In this document: piece by piece, positions 47,731 to 58,300 of the stretch | How positions within the stretch are numbered: the first letter of the stretch is position 1 | Layout of the letters: each line of letters begins with the position of its first letter | Origin: Rhyacophila brunnea | Lineage: Eukaryota > Arthropoda > Insecta > Trichoptera > Rhyacophilidae | Direction of reading: 5' to 3' | Length of the DNA stretch: 64,000 bases | Assembly: GCA_022495005.1 (NCBI GenBank) | Contig: JAGYXB010001324.1 | Coordinates: 682,001 to 746,000 of the forward strand | Notes under the pieces: model-generated | Told to the model about the DNA's origin: nothing | Databases searched by the model: none | Seen by the model: only the letters and a program-made list of their open reading frames with translations | Position numbers and translations under genes: made by a program

Positions 47731-48111
47731 GTATGCTAATTAGGTAACTACTCTAAAGAATAATGACGTGATGTTACTGAGAAATTTTAGAGACTCCTTT
47801 ATTTGAGGTTATATGGATACTATCTGTGGCTTTATCCAACTGGCTTTCTCTTAAGAATGCTTACATACTGTAGTTTAAATGCTAGAATATATCAATATTT
47901 GGCCACGTATTTTTTAGACTTATGCGTGGTGTAAATGAAATCTCTGACATTCTTGGTTGTATTGACTTGTGTGACCCTGATAACTATCTTAAAAATCGGG
48001 AGCACCATTTGTTTGTTCTTCCGAGGAGCAGAACTAACCTGCCATTGGTAATGCCAATTGGGAGGGCAATAACTTCGTTTAACCGAATCGCTTCCGATGT
48101 TGATATATTCC

Positions 48112-48515
48112 ACCTAGGGTCTAGGACGATTTGGCACCGGACAACTGGACGCCACGGAATTCAAAAATAAATAGACGTTAGGTACTTATAGGTACTTTAA
48201 AAAAATATTCAATATTATTATTTATACTTCAATGATTATAATATTATGATTTAATAGTTGGTAAAAATGTAAATATGCAGACGAAAACAATGATTTAATC
48301 GTGCATATGTTTAAGTTCCAACGAAAAAAGAGTATTTTATGTTATATAAAGCCTTAGGCATGGTAATAATTCTCAATCGGCGATAAAGAATACATTATGT
48401 TAAGAGTAAAATGAATTTAAACTACTAAGTAGTAGATAGAAACTGATTAAAATACCTCGTCTACACGTGTCTAAGACAGTGCGGCGTCCAATTGTCTGGA
48501 GGCCAGTCGTCCCAT
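48112..48515 (+). repeat. Repeat E, uninterrupted copy
   Basis: Starts GGGTCTAGGACGATTTGGCA and ends GCGGCGTCCAATTGTCTGG with GTCGTCCCATTCCC. Collinear with the flanks of the nested transposons at 17825-20195. At the position where N1 inserted there the sequence is AAAACAATGATTTAATCG. This copy sits in intron 1 of gene 4. Confidence 0.8.
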
Positions 48516-48832
48516 TCCCTCCACCTACGTGAAGATGAATAGGTGGACGTAGTTTTATAAATTCTTAAATAGGGTCACTTAGGTTATTCGGTGTGCTTCC
48601 ATGCTTTATAATTTATATATTTTTTTTAAATTTTTGTTGCATTTACTTTAATTTTAATACTGTTTTTGTGATACTGCATATATTTATTTCTTCTTTACAC
48701 TATTTCTTTGTTTTTAAATGTCATGTTGTGAACGTCTTAAATTTATAATTTGTAATGTTCACGGTATGTAAAAAAAAAAAAAAAAAAAATATGAATTTGA
48801 GGACGTTTAGTGACGTAATTCTCATTTTCTAG

Positions 48833-50002
48833 GGTTCAAACGCCTGTTCCATCAAACCCCCATGCAGCGGCGTGAAACCAGCGCCGTGCGGGGGCAACAG
48901 ATCGCCCCCTAAAGCCTGCGGAGGTGGCATCAAATTAGCACCGATCCCACAACCGGAAAAATGCCGTTTGAAACCGGTAACTCAACCTATCTTGTCGCCG
49001 AAGCCGTGCATTGGTGGCCTCTCCCATAAAGATGGTGGAGGTGGTGGAGTGATCGGTAAAGGAGGAGTTGGCCCTAAATCTGAGCCCTTAGTAAAACCGA
49101 AACCCGCTCCAATGCCGAGACCACGACCAAAACCTGCCGGTAATGGAGGTGCCGCGGGAAGTTCTGGTTCTACGTCTTGTATTGGATCCAAGTCCTCATC
49201 AGGAAGTGGTTCAAGGTCATCTTCTGGCAGTGGATCAAGCTCATCGTCAGAAAGTGGATCTAGTAGTTTTTCTGGAAGTGGCTCTAGCTCTTCTTCGGGA
49301 AGTGGATCTAATTCATCCTCTGGCAGTGAATCTAGTTCCTCTTCAGGCAGTGGATCAAGCTCATCATCAGGAAGTGAATCAAGTAACTCATCTGGTAACG
49401 GATCGAGTTCATCTTCTGGTAGTGGATCAAGTTCCTCTTCAGGTAGTGGATCAAGTTCCTCTTCAGGTAGTGGATCTAGTTCCTCTTCAGGCAGTGGCTC
49501 CAGTTCTTCTTCAGGAAGTGGACCCAGTTCTTCATCAGGAAATGATTCAAGTAGATCATCTGGTAGCGGATCTAGTTCATTGTCTGGTAGTGGATCAAGT
49601 TCCTCGGCAGGAAGTGAATCTAGTAGTGCTTCTGGAAGTGGCTCTAGCTCTTTTTCAGGAAGTGAATCTAGTTCTGCATCAGGAAATGGTTCAAGTAGCT
49701 CATCTGGTAGTGGATCAAGTTCCTCTTCAGGAAGTGAATCAAGCTCCTCGTCAGGAAGTGGTTCGAGTAGTTCTTCTAACAGCGGATCGACTTCAGCATC
49801 GGGAAGCGGTTCAAGTAGCTCATCCAACAGTGGTTCCAGCAGCACGTCTCAGAGTAATTCCAACTCTAACAGCCAATCTTCAAGCTCCTCTTCTTCTAGC
49901 TCTTCCAGTTCCTCCAGCAGTGATTCGTCTTCAAATAATCAAAGCAGCAATAACGAAAATCAAACATTCGATGAAACAACTCCTTGTTCATGCTCTGATT
50001 GA
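48833..50002 (+). CDS. Cys/Pro/Gly-headed Ser-rich secreted protein, last exon (gene 4)
   Basis: A CTCATTTTCTAG acceptor opens a phase-0 frame of 389 codons ending TGA; with exon 1 the precursor is 406 residues. The head (GSNACSIKPPCSG, then PCGGNRSPPKACGGG) is Cys/Pro/Gly-rich. Next come a Gly run (GGGGGVIGKGG) and a Pro/Arg hinge (KPAPMPRPRPKPAG). From about residue 110 the protein is Ser-rich with an 8-residue, 24-bp unit GS[GE]SSSSS. The tail has Asn/Gln and ends ETTPCSCSD. It resembles the Ser block of gene 5, with Gly/Glu alternation between the Ser runs. Sericin-like or mucin-like extracellular material is a compositional guess. A long minus-strand Leu/Pro/Glu frame is a shadow. Confidence 0.8.
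   Translation, partial: GSNACSIKPPCSGVKPAPCGGNRSPPKACGGGIKLAPIPQPEKCRLKPVTQPILSPKPCIGGLSHKDGGGGGVIGKGGVGPKSEPLVKPKPAPMPRPRPKPAGNGGAAGSSGSTSCIGSKSSSGSGSRSSSGSGSSSSSESGSSSFSGSGSSSSSGSGSNSSSGSESSSSSGSGSSSSSGSESSNSSGNGSSSSSGSGSSSSSGSGSSSSSGSGSSSSSGSGSSSSSGSGPSSSSGNDSSRSSGSGSSSLSGSGSSSSAGSESSSASGSGSSSFSGSESSSASGNGSSSSSGSGSSSSSGSESSSSSGSGSSSSSNSGSTSASGSGSSSSSNSGSSSTSQSNSNSNSQSSSSSSSSSSSSSSSDSSSNNQSSNNENQTFDETTPCSCSD
49190..49860 (+). repeat. Coding 24-bp tandem repeat (GSxSSSSS)
   Basis: About 28 imperfect units such as AGTGGATCAAGTTCCTCTTC and AGTGAATCTAGTTCC-type variants. Synonymous Ser codons (TCN and AGY) are freely mixed, so Ser is conserved at protein rather than DNA level. Confidence 0.85.
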
Positions 50003-50382
50003 AACCAAAGTCATGGGTATTTTATCTCTACATTATTGTAAATTGTATTTTTATTAATTTGAAAATATATTTGTATTATTATAAGCTAACACATATCAAT
50101 GGCTTTTTATTATTTAACCCATCATTTCAATCCCATGACTCGAAGCACCATGGCAATACATAAACAATAATAATAATATTTTGTAATTACCTACGTTACA
50201 TAAATATAATATAAATTTAGGTATCTTGATATATATCTGTAATGCATAAAAGGAAACACAAGTAAATGTGTAGGAGAGAGTGAGACAATAAGAAGACGTA
50301 TTAAGTGGGGAAAAGTGAAATAAAAGATACACATCAGCGCAAATTCTAAATTTGATAAATAAACCGACACGAAAATTTGATT
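50003..50382. other. 3' flank of gene 4
   Basis: No canonical AATAAA close to the stop; AAATATATTTG at about 50063 may serve. A minus-strand frame here has no recognised motif. Confidence 0.4.
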
Positions 50383-50556
50383 TCCGGGTCTGGCGAAAAA
50401 TTCCCATGTTATTTTTCAATATGATTTGGACCCAGAGTAGGGACCCAATAGGTTGATAAAGTTGGTAACATCCATTTCTCGTAAAAACAAAATCTGTCAA
50501 AACAACCTCCGCTCCATAATAATATTATGATCCTCTTAGGATCTAACATGGTCAAG
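50383..50556 (+). mobile_element. SINE family S, copy 5, 5'-truncated
   Basis: Starts at CCGGGTCTGGCGAAAAATTC and runs through GGGACCCAATAGGTTGATAA and ACATCCATTTCTCGTAAAAA to TCCTCTTAGGATCTAACATG. The tRNA head is missing. Confidence 0.75.
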
Positions 50557-50749
50557 TAGTATTATAATAATAGTCATTGCCACCTGTTGAAGTTTTTGTT
50601 AAATGTTATATAGTTGAGACGCAAACCATTTTTTCTATAAAACAAGTAAAAAGTAATGTACACAATTTTTAATTAATAACTTTTTATAAATGCTCACACT
50701 ATGTGTTAATTTAAAAAAATATTGTCAATATCATCAAGTAAAAAAAATA

Positions 50750-51957
50750 CAGGAGGACCTCGACTTTCGCACATAATTGGTTCCTGAAAAGGTGTGAATG
50801 TTGAATGTTCGAAAGTAGAGGGAAGTAAAAAAAAATTAAATTGTGTGTATTTTGAAATATGTATTTATCAAGTAAATATAAGATGTTTAAGAGACATGTT
50901 TAAGTGGGGTTTGCGGATGTTTCCCTTAAAAAGTTATCAAGAGTTAACTGTTTGCCACTATTCTTTTTCTCATTTTAAGTGGTAAATTATTAACTTTACA
51001 ATATTGCTTAACTGCTGGCACGAAATGTAAAGTGAACCAATCTTTTAATATTAACGCAGTAAACCCAGGTTTTTTTTATCTTTATTTGATTACTGGATAC
51101 AATTCTTTATCCTTCCCTTTCAATGCCCTGGTATTTTCTGGTTGAAAAATTAACAATAACAAATTAGCATCAATTTTAAATCACCAGCCAAGTTTCCACC
51201 AAGAAGCAATGTCAATCGGTTTTTAGAAGGTTTATGCCCAGGGGCAACTGATTCTTCCTTAGATAAGAATGTACGACTAGGCATTTTTTCCAAAATAAAC
51301 CTGTGTCATCTACATTAAATATTTGGCTAGAGGAATATTCTCCATCTTCAATAATTTTTGATAATGAGGTAATAAATTCTCCGCGAAAATCAGCCGATTC
51401 TCCAGTGAATTTAATATAAACCAACCGTTACTTGCTTGAAAATTGTGTTAGAATCTTCTTTTAATCTAGCCTTCCAATCTCTGTGCAAACTAAGAGCCTT
51501 CGCTTGAATAATTGAAATATTCAGAGGGACATCTTTTTGATGTTGGTCGTCGATCCATGATGACAAATATTTTTCCATTTCATCCATAACTATGCCGTGT
51601 CTTTTGGAAACAACCTTTAAAGATATATTTCCACAATTTTGAACGTATTCCTTAATTTTTATTTTATTTTTCAAAATTGAACATAATATAGTAGTAGACC
51701 TGTTTGTATCATACGAACGTCCGATTGAAGAAAAAGATTCACCGCAATCAGAACGTCGTGCGAAGTTTATAAGTCCTTGATTCCTCTTTGTTCGTACCTA
51801 TCAACACTGCAGTTTTTCTGTTTCTCACTCTTGTTTATAAATCTTATTATGTCTTAACCCCACGGCCAGCGCGACGTTTTAAAAAAACGTTTTTTTTTAA
51901 ATGTGCGAAATAGCGAATTGTGCGAAAGTCGAACGTTCGTAAGTCGAGGTCCGCCTG
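50750..51957. mobile_element. Tigger/pogo-type DNA transposon, internally deleted
   Basis: Left CAGGAGGACCTCGACTTTCG and, in reverse, right CAGGCGGACCTCGACTTACG, flanked by TA at 50748-50749 and 51958-51959. The interior minus strand holds transposase pieces at 51212-51674. Ends, TA duplication and protein all agree with Tigger-type Tc1/mariner elements. Confidence 0.9.
51212..51674 (-). pseudogene. Tigger-type transposase fragment
   Basis: Two minus-strand frames in order. The first (51411-51674) has IKEYVQNCGNISLKVVSKRH and a CENP-B-type DNA-binding segment (LSSWIDDQHQKDVPLN, then IIQAKALSLHRDW). The second (51212-51424) has SSSQIFNVDDTGLFWKK, the catalytic-core motif QIFNxDETGLFWK with E replaced by D. 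The N-terminal helix-turn-helix is partial, the last part of the DDE domain is missing, and the frame shifts between pieces; the gene is dead. Confidence 0.85.
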
Positions 51958-52009
51958 TATAATGTATTTTCATAAAGAATGTTATTTTTTCAATGACATC
52001 TGTTAGGTA

Positions 52010-52335
52010 GGTCATCGCATAAATACAGTTCAGACCACAGAACAGAATATTAATAACTAAAATTCAGATAGGTTATACCCCGATACATTAAATTTTGAAG
52101 CAGGGTTTTGAATGTGTGAGTGTCCTACGAAAATGAAACACACATTTATAGACGTGCAATAGTGTATGTTGCAACCTTTAAATACACCAATATTAAATGC
52201 ATAAAGCGACTAATTTAGAATGATGTTTTCTTGACACGTCGTGTTTAAGTTTATCCCATATTCTTCCACACTCAAGATCAGTAGTTACCTGTTACTTCAC
52301 ACCCGTTAGGTATTTCAGTTCCCATTAATTTTGTG
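52010..52335 (-). repeat. Dispersed repeat D, copy 2
   Basis: Reverse of the 46855 copy: CAGGGTTTTGAATGTGTGAG, TGTCCTACGAAAATGAA, ACACCCGTTAGGTATTTCAG and TTCCCATTA. Confidence 0.75.
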
Positions 52336-52407
52336 TTCCCTGGTTCAGATGCAAGTCATGTTTTTTTTAATTAAGTATTTATTACGTTTAAAAAAAATTA
52401 TATAATA

Positions 52408-52646
52408 TTTTTTTCGACCATGTCTGATCCTAATAGGATCATATTATGGGCCTCCACAGAGTAGAGGTTTGTATTAACAGATTTTGTTTTTTTTTTACGA
52501 GAAATGGATGTCAGCCACTTGCTCAACCTATTAGGTCCATACACACACACAAATTGAAAAACAATATGTGTATTTGCCAGACCCAGGATTCGAACCTGTG
52601 ACCCACGGCGTGATAGTCCAACGCTTAAGCCGCGCGCCCACCGCGG
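52408..52646 (-). mobile_element. SINE family S, copy 6
   Basis: TTTTTTTCGACCATGTCTGA left, AACCTATTAGGTCCATACAC core, CAGGATTCGAACCTGTGACC B box, AAGCCGCGCGCCCACCG head right. Confidence 0.85.
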
Positions 52647-52649
52647 TCA

Positions 52650-53120
52650 TAATAAGACTACTCAAAAATCGAAAAACAAGAATCTACTTCTAACTTTACG
52701 ATATCAACATAAGTTATGAAAAACGAATATTTTGGTCTAAAAAACCACAGAATATATCGTAAATACGTCATCGTTCTCATCGTCATAGATGAGTGTTTGT
52801 TTGGCTGCAGCAAATTTGCGATATTTTATTTCGATTTGTCTCAGACAACCTTGATTGATAAAATGCAACATCTCAAAGCTCTGCCAGCTATTGTCGAAAG
52901 AATATATTATGCCAGACGGGGTAAGAAAAGAATTTATTTGTTTAAAAAAATGACAGATACAAAAAAACGACATTACTTTCTTGCGTCGTTTTTTTTGATG
53001 AGTCAATTATTGAAGATTTTCCGAATATTTTTTTTAGTTTATCGAATATGACATGACATTAGAACTAAATTGACAATGTTCCATTGAAGCGGGCGAAACC
53101 AGTCGTGATGGTTATTATTA
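52650..53120. other. Gene-free stretch with overlapping opposite frames
   Basis: A 111-codon plus frame (52716-53051) and an 89-codon minus frame overlap. Neither shows a recognised motif or family-like architecture, so neither is called as a gene. Confidence 0.4.
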
Positions 53121-53126
53121 CATAAT

Positions 53127-53780
53127 ATGTGGAATAAGTATGTAAGTACTACACACAAGCAAGGATGTGTACTTGCGCCCTTTCTTTTTATCATCATGAT
53201 GGACTTCATAATGCGTAAGACGGTTTGCCCCGACAGTGGGATACGCCTACAGCATGATGACACAACCGATCTATGCGAAGAAAGACTGTGCGACTTGGAG
53301 TATGCAAACGACGTAGTCGTGTTTGACTCGACAATCGAAAGGTTGGAGGTAACCGTGAACAGGCTCGCCGCGAACTCGAAACGTGTGGGTCTTCATCTGA
53401 ATGTGGCTAAGACCAAATCCATGTGCAGTGCTGCATGCATCGACGCCGACACTCTTCTGCGGGTTTCCGGTCTGTCCGTCGAGCTGGTGTCCAGATTCAA
53501 ATACTTGGGTGCCACGGTTGCCGATGATGGTGGTATTTCTAGTGAGATTGGAATCAGCATGGGTGTGGCGGGCTCTGCGTTTAACCAACTTGGAGTCGCA
53601 TGAAGGTCAAGGCTGTATTCTGTGAGGACCAAATGTCGTTTGTTTAACGCGTGCGTTCTACCTGTGCTCCTGTATGGCTGTGAGACATGGCATCTTACTA
53701 AGCTTCAAGAGTCTCGACTTTGGAGCTTTGAGAATCGATGTCTCCGCCTCGATAACATTATACAGTAAATATAATCTCAT
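53127..53780 (+). pseudogene. RTE-like LINE reverse transcriptase fragment
   Basis: The plus strand reads HKQGCVLAPFLFIIMMDFIM (RT motif QGCxLxPxLF), then LCDLEYANDVVVFDSTIERL where the catalytic YADD is YAND, then LVSRFKYLGATVADDGG. Frameshifts follow, with remnants of VLLYGCETWHLT at about 53660. The second catalytic Asp pair is damaged and both ends are missing, so it is inactive. Confidence 0.85.
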
Positions 53781-53994
53781 AAAGCAAATAATGATGATGG
53801 AACCTTATTAGACTTATTTATGTTGTCAAAGTAGGCGTTATCCTTTTACCTACAGTAATGTTGTTAATATCCTACGGTAACCAAAGGTTACATCACAGAA
53901 ACAGACGGAATTTATTAGCATCGTAAAGGGACAGTTTAACCTTGTCACTAAATGAAAAAATACTATATTTAACAACTTACGCCATATGTAATTT

Positions 53995-54100
53995 GAATCT
54001 TAGTATGTAAATAAAAACAAATAAGTATGTCTAACAAAGTTTAATGTGCACTATTTATGGCGAATCTTAACAGCCTACCTCTACCCTTCGCTGCCGCGTT
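53995..54100 (+). repeat. Dispersed repeat family B copy
   Basis: AAACAAATAAGTATGTCTAA, CAAAGTTTAATGTGCACTA, TCTTAACAGCCTACCTCTAC and CCTTCGCTGC. Confidence 0.6.
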
Positions 54101-54599
54101 TTATATTATAATATATTATAATATTATCCTTATTATTTTTATTGAGAGTCAAGATTTTTTTAAATGTCATATTATCATAGAATTGCATGATTAGATATTA
54201 TTGTAATATGAAGCCAATAAATTGGGTTTGTTACAACTCATTGTGAAGTAATTTCATTGTAATTTGTTGGTAAAAACAAAATACCTACGCAATACTTGTA
54301 GAAAACATTTTTGTTTGAGACAACAAAAACGCGTAAATATTTTCCTTTTGCCTTTGTGCAAATATGTTTATTGGCTATTAAGCAAATTGGAAGGTGTACA
54401 CGATAATCATCAGCTCACATACTTTTCTTCCACAACCCGTCATTTCTTCACGCCTTTTCGAAGGCAGTGGCACCTTTCCCCGAAGAGTAGGAGTCATTCG
54501 TTTAGTCATATAGTTGGAGAATAAAATATATTGGGTAAAATTAAATATATATTTTTAGCACAGCCTACGTAGCACAATTACTACAGTACTGGTTATATT
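54101..54599. other. Gene-free stretch
   Basis: Nothing recognised. Confidence 0.4.
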
Positions 54600-55430
54600 T
54601 TACGCCTTGATCGTAGATCTGGGGGTGGAGGTTGGCGGTATCATAATATCTCCACCTTCAGATCTTGAATCCATGGACCGGCGTTCTATGCAATCTGGCG
54701 TTGCATGCATGGTAGGGATGGACCTCCTCTTCCAAGGACAGACAAACGCATCAATTTTTTTCAAATATAAAGTGGCGAATGGAGATAACCAGATTGACTC
54801 CAGACAGCGCCATCTTTAGATAAATAAAGCCTGAGCATATCTTTTTGCACAAGCAACTAGTGGTCCACTGTTCAGCTGTCAAAATCAGATCCCAGGCTGC
54901 TTGACATATTGATTCGCCCTTTCTCGTTTCAAATTGCATTGTTATGAAAAATTCTCAAATCAAATATATTAACTATTAGTATTATTTATAAATAATATAC
55001 ATTCCTGTTATTCATCAGCTGTCAAAGTCAGACTAGTACTTCACACAAAAACCGGTGGTAATATCGATTTCCAAAAAAATATGTAGTATTGATCTATGCA
55101 TTACATTTTGTAGAAGGTGTGTTAATGCTAGTGTATTATTTATCATGTGGGTAACTCATCTATCCAAATCAAATCATTTCATGTGTGAACACGACAGATG
55201 CGTCAGTATGTGCACTATATAGAACAATGACAGGCAATGACGGATCATCCATAGACAACAACGGGAGGGGCGGCAAAGGTAGGACCAGTCGTTGTGAATG
55301 TATCGGCTTTCTACTTGAGTCGGCAATGCTCCAGACCATAAGAATTCTCAGTTCTTAATCGGACACACTGGTTTTGCCTCCAGCCTTTGAAGGGCGCCTA
55401 ACGTTCGTTAAGTCACGATATGTTTTAGTT
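54600..55430 (+). repeat. R1/Jockey-type LINE debris
   Basis: ATGGAGATAACCAGATTGAC at 54779 and CAGTTCTTAATCGGACACAC with GGTTTTGCCTCCAGCC at 55350-55385 are reverse-complement matches to 3895-3975. Unrelated sequence lies between them. Stops in all frames. Confidence 0.5.
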
Positions 55431-55654
55431 TCCGTATATATTTTAGAACATTCCTAATTCCCTAAGGATATCGACGTATGAATAATGGCGAGCGGCAGGA
55501 ATTCTAGGAGGCACCATGCGATGTTCATATATTCGAACTAAGGGGTGAACGCGCTCAAAGAAAAGTAGATTTTTATTTGAAAGGCCTCAGAAATATACCG
55601 TTGGACTGAGTGGGAGTCGAAATCACGTTTTTCACTTTCCGGTTAAGTATTTTT

Positions 55655-56165
55655 ATTTATTTATTTATTTATTTAGGAAAACAAAACATTGTGGACAAAA
55701 CAAATCAAGATTCAGGACGTTCACAACATGAGATTTACATTATATCAAATATTACTCTCACAAGAGAGAAGAAAAATAATAATAATAATAAAACATAAAC
55801 AATTTTATATAATAAAATAAAGTTTCAGAAACAAAATGCTAAGTATATCATTGAAAATGTCTATGTCTTTAGAGAGCGCATTTGGGTACTACTGTCTGAA
55901 AAAAAGATCTAGGCAATAACCGGAAGTCGCTGGAGTCGAAGTGCGGTTAAAAACAGGAGGGGCTTATTAGTTCACAGTTTTAACACGTTGACCTTGTTCG
56001 ACAGTAGTCTTGCTAATGGTGCCTGATAGGCTTTACTCGAGGAAACAGTTCTAACCCGGAATAAGTCATGGCTGCGACCACGTAGGTAATTGATAGGCGC
56101 ATATAAATTTTAATTCATTAGGACGTCAGGATTAGAAACCGTCCCTCGTGATAGCAGGCAAAAAT
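55655..56165 (-). repeat. Jockey-like LINE 3' fragment
   Basis: (TTTA)n tail TTTATTTATTTATTTATTTA, then CAGGACGTTCACAACATGAG, GAATAAGTCATGGCTGCGAC and CCGTCCCTCGTGATAGCAGG, collinear with 44787-45190. A local insertion separates 55920-55990. Confidence 0.65.
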
Positions 56166-56345
56166 GTTATCTATAAGCTATCGATCCGTCTATATATGAT
56201 TCATGCAAAATATGTCTTATATTCATTTACGTTTAACGTGACATATTTCAAATTCTATCAGTTATGAAGCAATTTGATTTATGGTTAATTAGGTAAATAA
56301 TGACATTGCTTAGTTAATCATAACAGCTGACGTCTGCAGAAATCA

Positions 56346-56586
56346 CCCACGATGGCCGCGCGGCTTAATCGTCGGCCTATAGTGTCGTAGGTCCCAGGTT
56401 CGAATCCTGGGTCTGGCAGGTACATATTATATTATTGTTTTTCAATTCGTGTATGAGTCAGAGCATGGACCTAATAGGTTGAGCAAGTGGCTAACATCCA
56501 TTTCTCGTAAAAACAAAATCTGTTAATACAAACCTCCACTCCGTTGAGATCCATAATTATGATCCTATTAGGATCGGAAATGGTCC
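56346..56586 (+). mobile_element. SINE family S, copy 7, complete
   Basis: Head CCCACGATGGCCGCGCGGCT, B box GGTTCGAATCC in CAGGTTCGAATCCTGGGTCT, core ATGGACCTAATAGGTTGAGC, end CCTATTAGGATCGGAAATGG. GACGTCTG lies at 56329-56336 and again at 56587-56594, consistent with a target duplication. This is the best-preserved copy. Confidence 0.9.
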
Positions 56587-56594
56587 GACGTCTG

Positions 56595-57034
56595 ACGATA
56601 GTAAAATTTGATTATCGACGAGATTATAATACTGAATAACGTTTAAGAATGTTAGATTCTTTATTAAGTTATGGTATACAATGATGAAATACAATACGGT
56701 ATACTATCGCAAAACAAATAAATACGTCTAAATATAATTAGCGAGAACAATAACACAAATATTGTATAAGGCAAGTACAATAATATTGACCAACAACCAC
56801 TGCAGCTGTCAATCAATAATGAACCCTGCATCTAATTAATCGAAAAATATAATGCAAATATCTGTTACTCATCTTAGTATAGACATAGTTTCATATAAAA
56901 ACAATGAAGATAGATTGTCTATGACAGTATCCTTATTAGACGCTCTGTGATAGATTTCACTGTTCTATAATCTATTATTGAAATAGAGAATTGTGAAATA
57001 TTTTTATAGATAACCTGAACACTTAATTGATAAA
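56595..57034. promoter_or_regulatory. 5' flank of gene 5
   Basis: AT-rich. TTTTTATAGATAACC at about 57001 lies close to the start codon and is the only TATA-like candidate. No element was confirmed. Confidence 0.25.
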
Positions 57035-57085
57035 ATGTGGATCAAGTTGGTTTTATTTTTTTTGGTTTTGTACACCTGGAATGAG
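57035..57085 (+). CDS. Signal-peptide exon 1 of Thr/Ser-rich protein (gene 5)
   Basis: Seventeen codons, MWIKLVLFFLVLYTWNE, end in phase 0 at a GTAAGA donor. Joined to the exon at 59169 the junction reads WNE-GVNAC, with cleavage expected after GVNA. It matches the exons at 26084 and 47680 in length and phase. The 2083-bp intron contains repeat D and family B copies. Confidence 0.8.
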
Positions 57086-57224
57086 GTAAGATATTATGTT
57101 ATATCACTACAACTTTGCCGGCTCTTGGTCTCCATAAAACTTCCTATGTCCTGGACTATCAAGTGCCAACATTCTCCAACTGTCTAAATTTCATGTGGTG
57201 CGAACCGTCCATGTCAGTCATCTA

Positions 57225-57540
57225 ACTCAGAAATAATGGGAATTGAAATACCTAACGGGTGTGGACTGTGGAGTAACTGGCAACCGATCTCGAGTGTAGA
57301 AGAATACGTCATTATTTCATTTTGACAACTGCTCTCGGTTTATGCACTGACACGCATTCAATATCCGTGTATTTGAAGGTTGTATCACACACTATTGCAC
57401 GTCTGTAATGTGTAGTTAATTTTCGTAGGACACTCACACATTCAAAACCCTGCGTCGAAGTGTGGTGTATTGTGGTATATGCTATTGGAATTCTATTTAT
57501 TAATCTGTTCTGTGATTTCGTCCATCTATGTCTACTCTTG
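57225..57540 (+). repeat. Dispersed repeat D, copy 3
   Basis: GGGAATTGAAATACCTAACG, ACAACTGCTCTCGGTTTATG, GTAGGACACTCACACATTCA and CAAAACCCTGCG, within intron 1 of gene 5. Confidence 0.75.
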
Positions 57541-57774
57541 CTTTCGGGTATGCGTGCATGACCATGGGTGTGGTCATATCAACGTATATATATTCTTTTA
57601 AATAGGCCCAATGACACTAGTGTAGTGATACAGTAGTGTAATTAGTAAAAGCAGTGAAAGAATCATAGATACCTAGACTTAGAGAATATCACATAAATAA
57701 TATATTATTGTGACCTCGTAGAAACGCCTTACGTAGTATGAGAGCCATCAGGGTGTGACGCAGTAGCGAGGGGT

Positions 57775-58300
57775 GGATGTAGGCTGTAATGATTCGACAT
57801 AAATAGCGCACACTAGACTTTGTCAATCATATTTATTTGTTTTCATTAAACTAAGAATAAAATTTGGAGATGTTGCTGGTTAGTTTTTAAAATTCAACTA
57901 AACCCTGCATAAACCAAACCATAATAGTTTAGCTATGCTATGAACGATCCGACAAAAATAGTGCAAACTTTTTCAGTCATACTTATATTTTGTTTTCGTT
58001 GAATTAAGAATTCATAATAATATTACAAATGGTATTGCTAAGTTTTTTTTTTAAACCAAACCATAATCGATAAAAAATATTATTATATCTATAAAATATG
58101 CCATTAAACCGTACATAATATTAGATATTTTATAGATACATGAATATTTGTTTACTATTTCTACTATGGCTTGGATTAGACAGGGTTTAATTGAATTTTA
58201 AAAATTAACAAACACCATCTACTCATTGTAGTAGGTTGTAGTAGGTAGGTATGTTCAATGAAAACAAGTACGTTTGACTGACGAAGTTTAGTGTGCACGA
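57775..58300. repeat. Family B cluster, three partial copies
   Basis: Two reverse copies (GATTCGACATAAATAGCGCA at 57791 and GATCCGACAAAAATAGTGCA at 57948) and one forward copy from 58170 (ATTAGACAGGGTTTAATTGA through TTTGACTGACGAAGTTTAGT). Intronic. Confidence 0.65.

Noticed and set aside
48982..49845. 287-residue minus-strand frame rich in Leu/Pro/Glu/Asp
   Set aside because: It is the mirror of the Ser repeats of gene 4; it has no splice or start context and exists only because Ser-codon repeats lack stops in reverse.
52716..53051. 111-residue plus frame
   Set aside because: Fully overlapped by an opposite 89-residue frame, no recognised motif, no family-type splice context; coding status cannot be supported.
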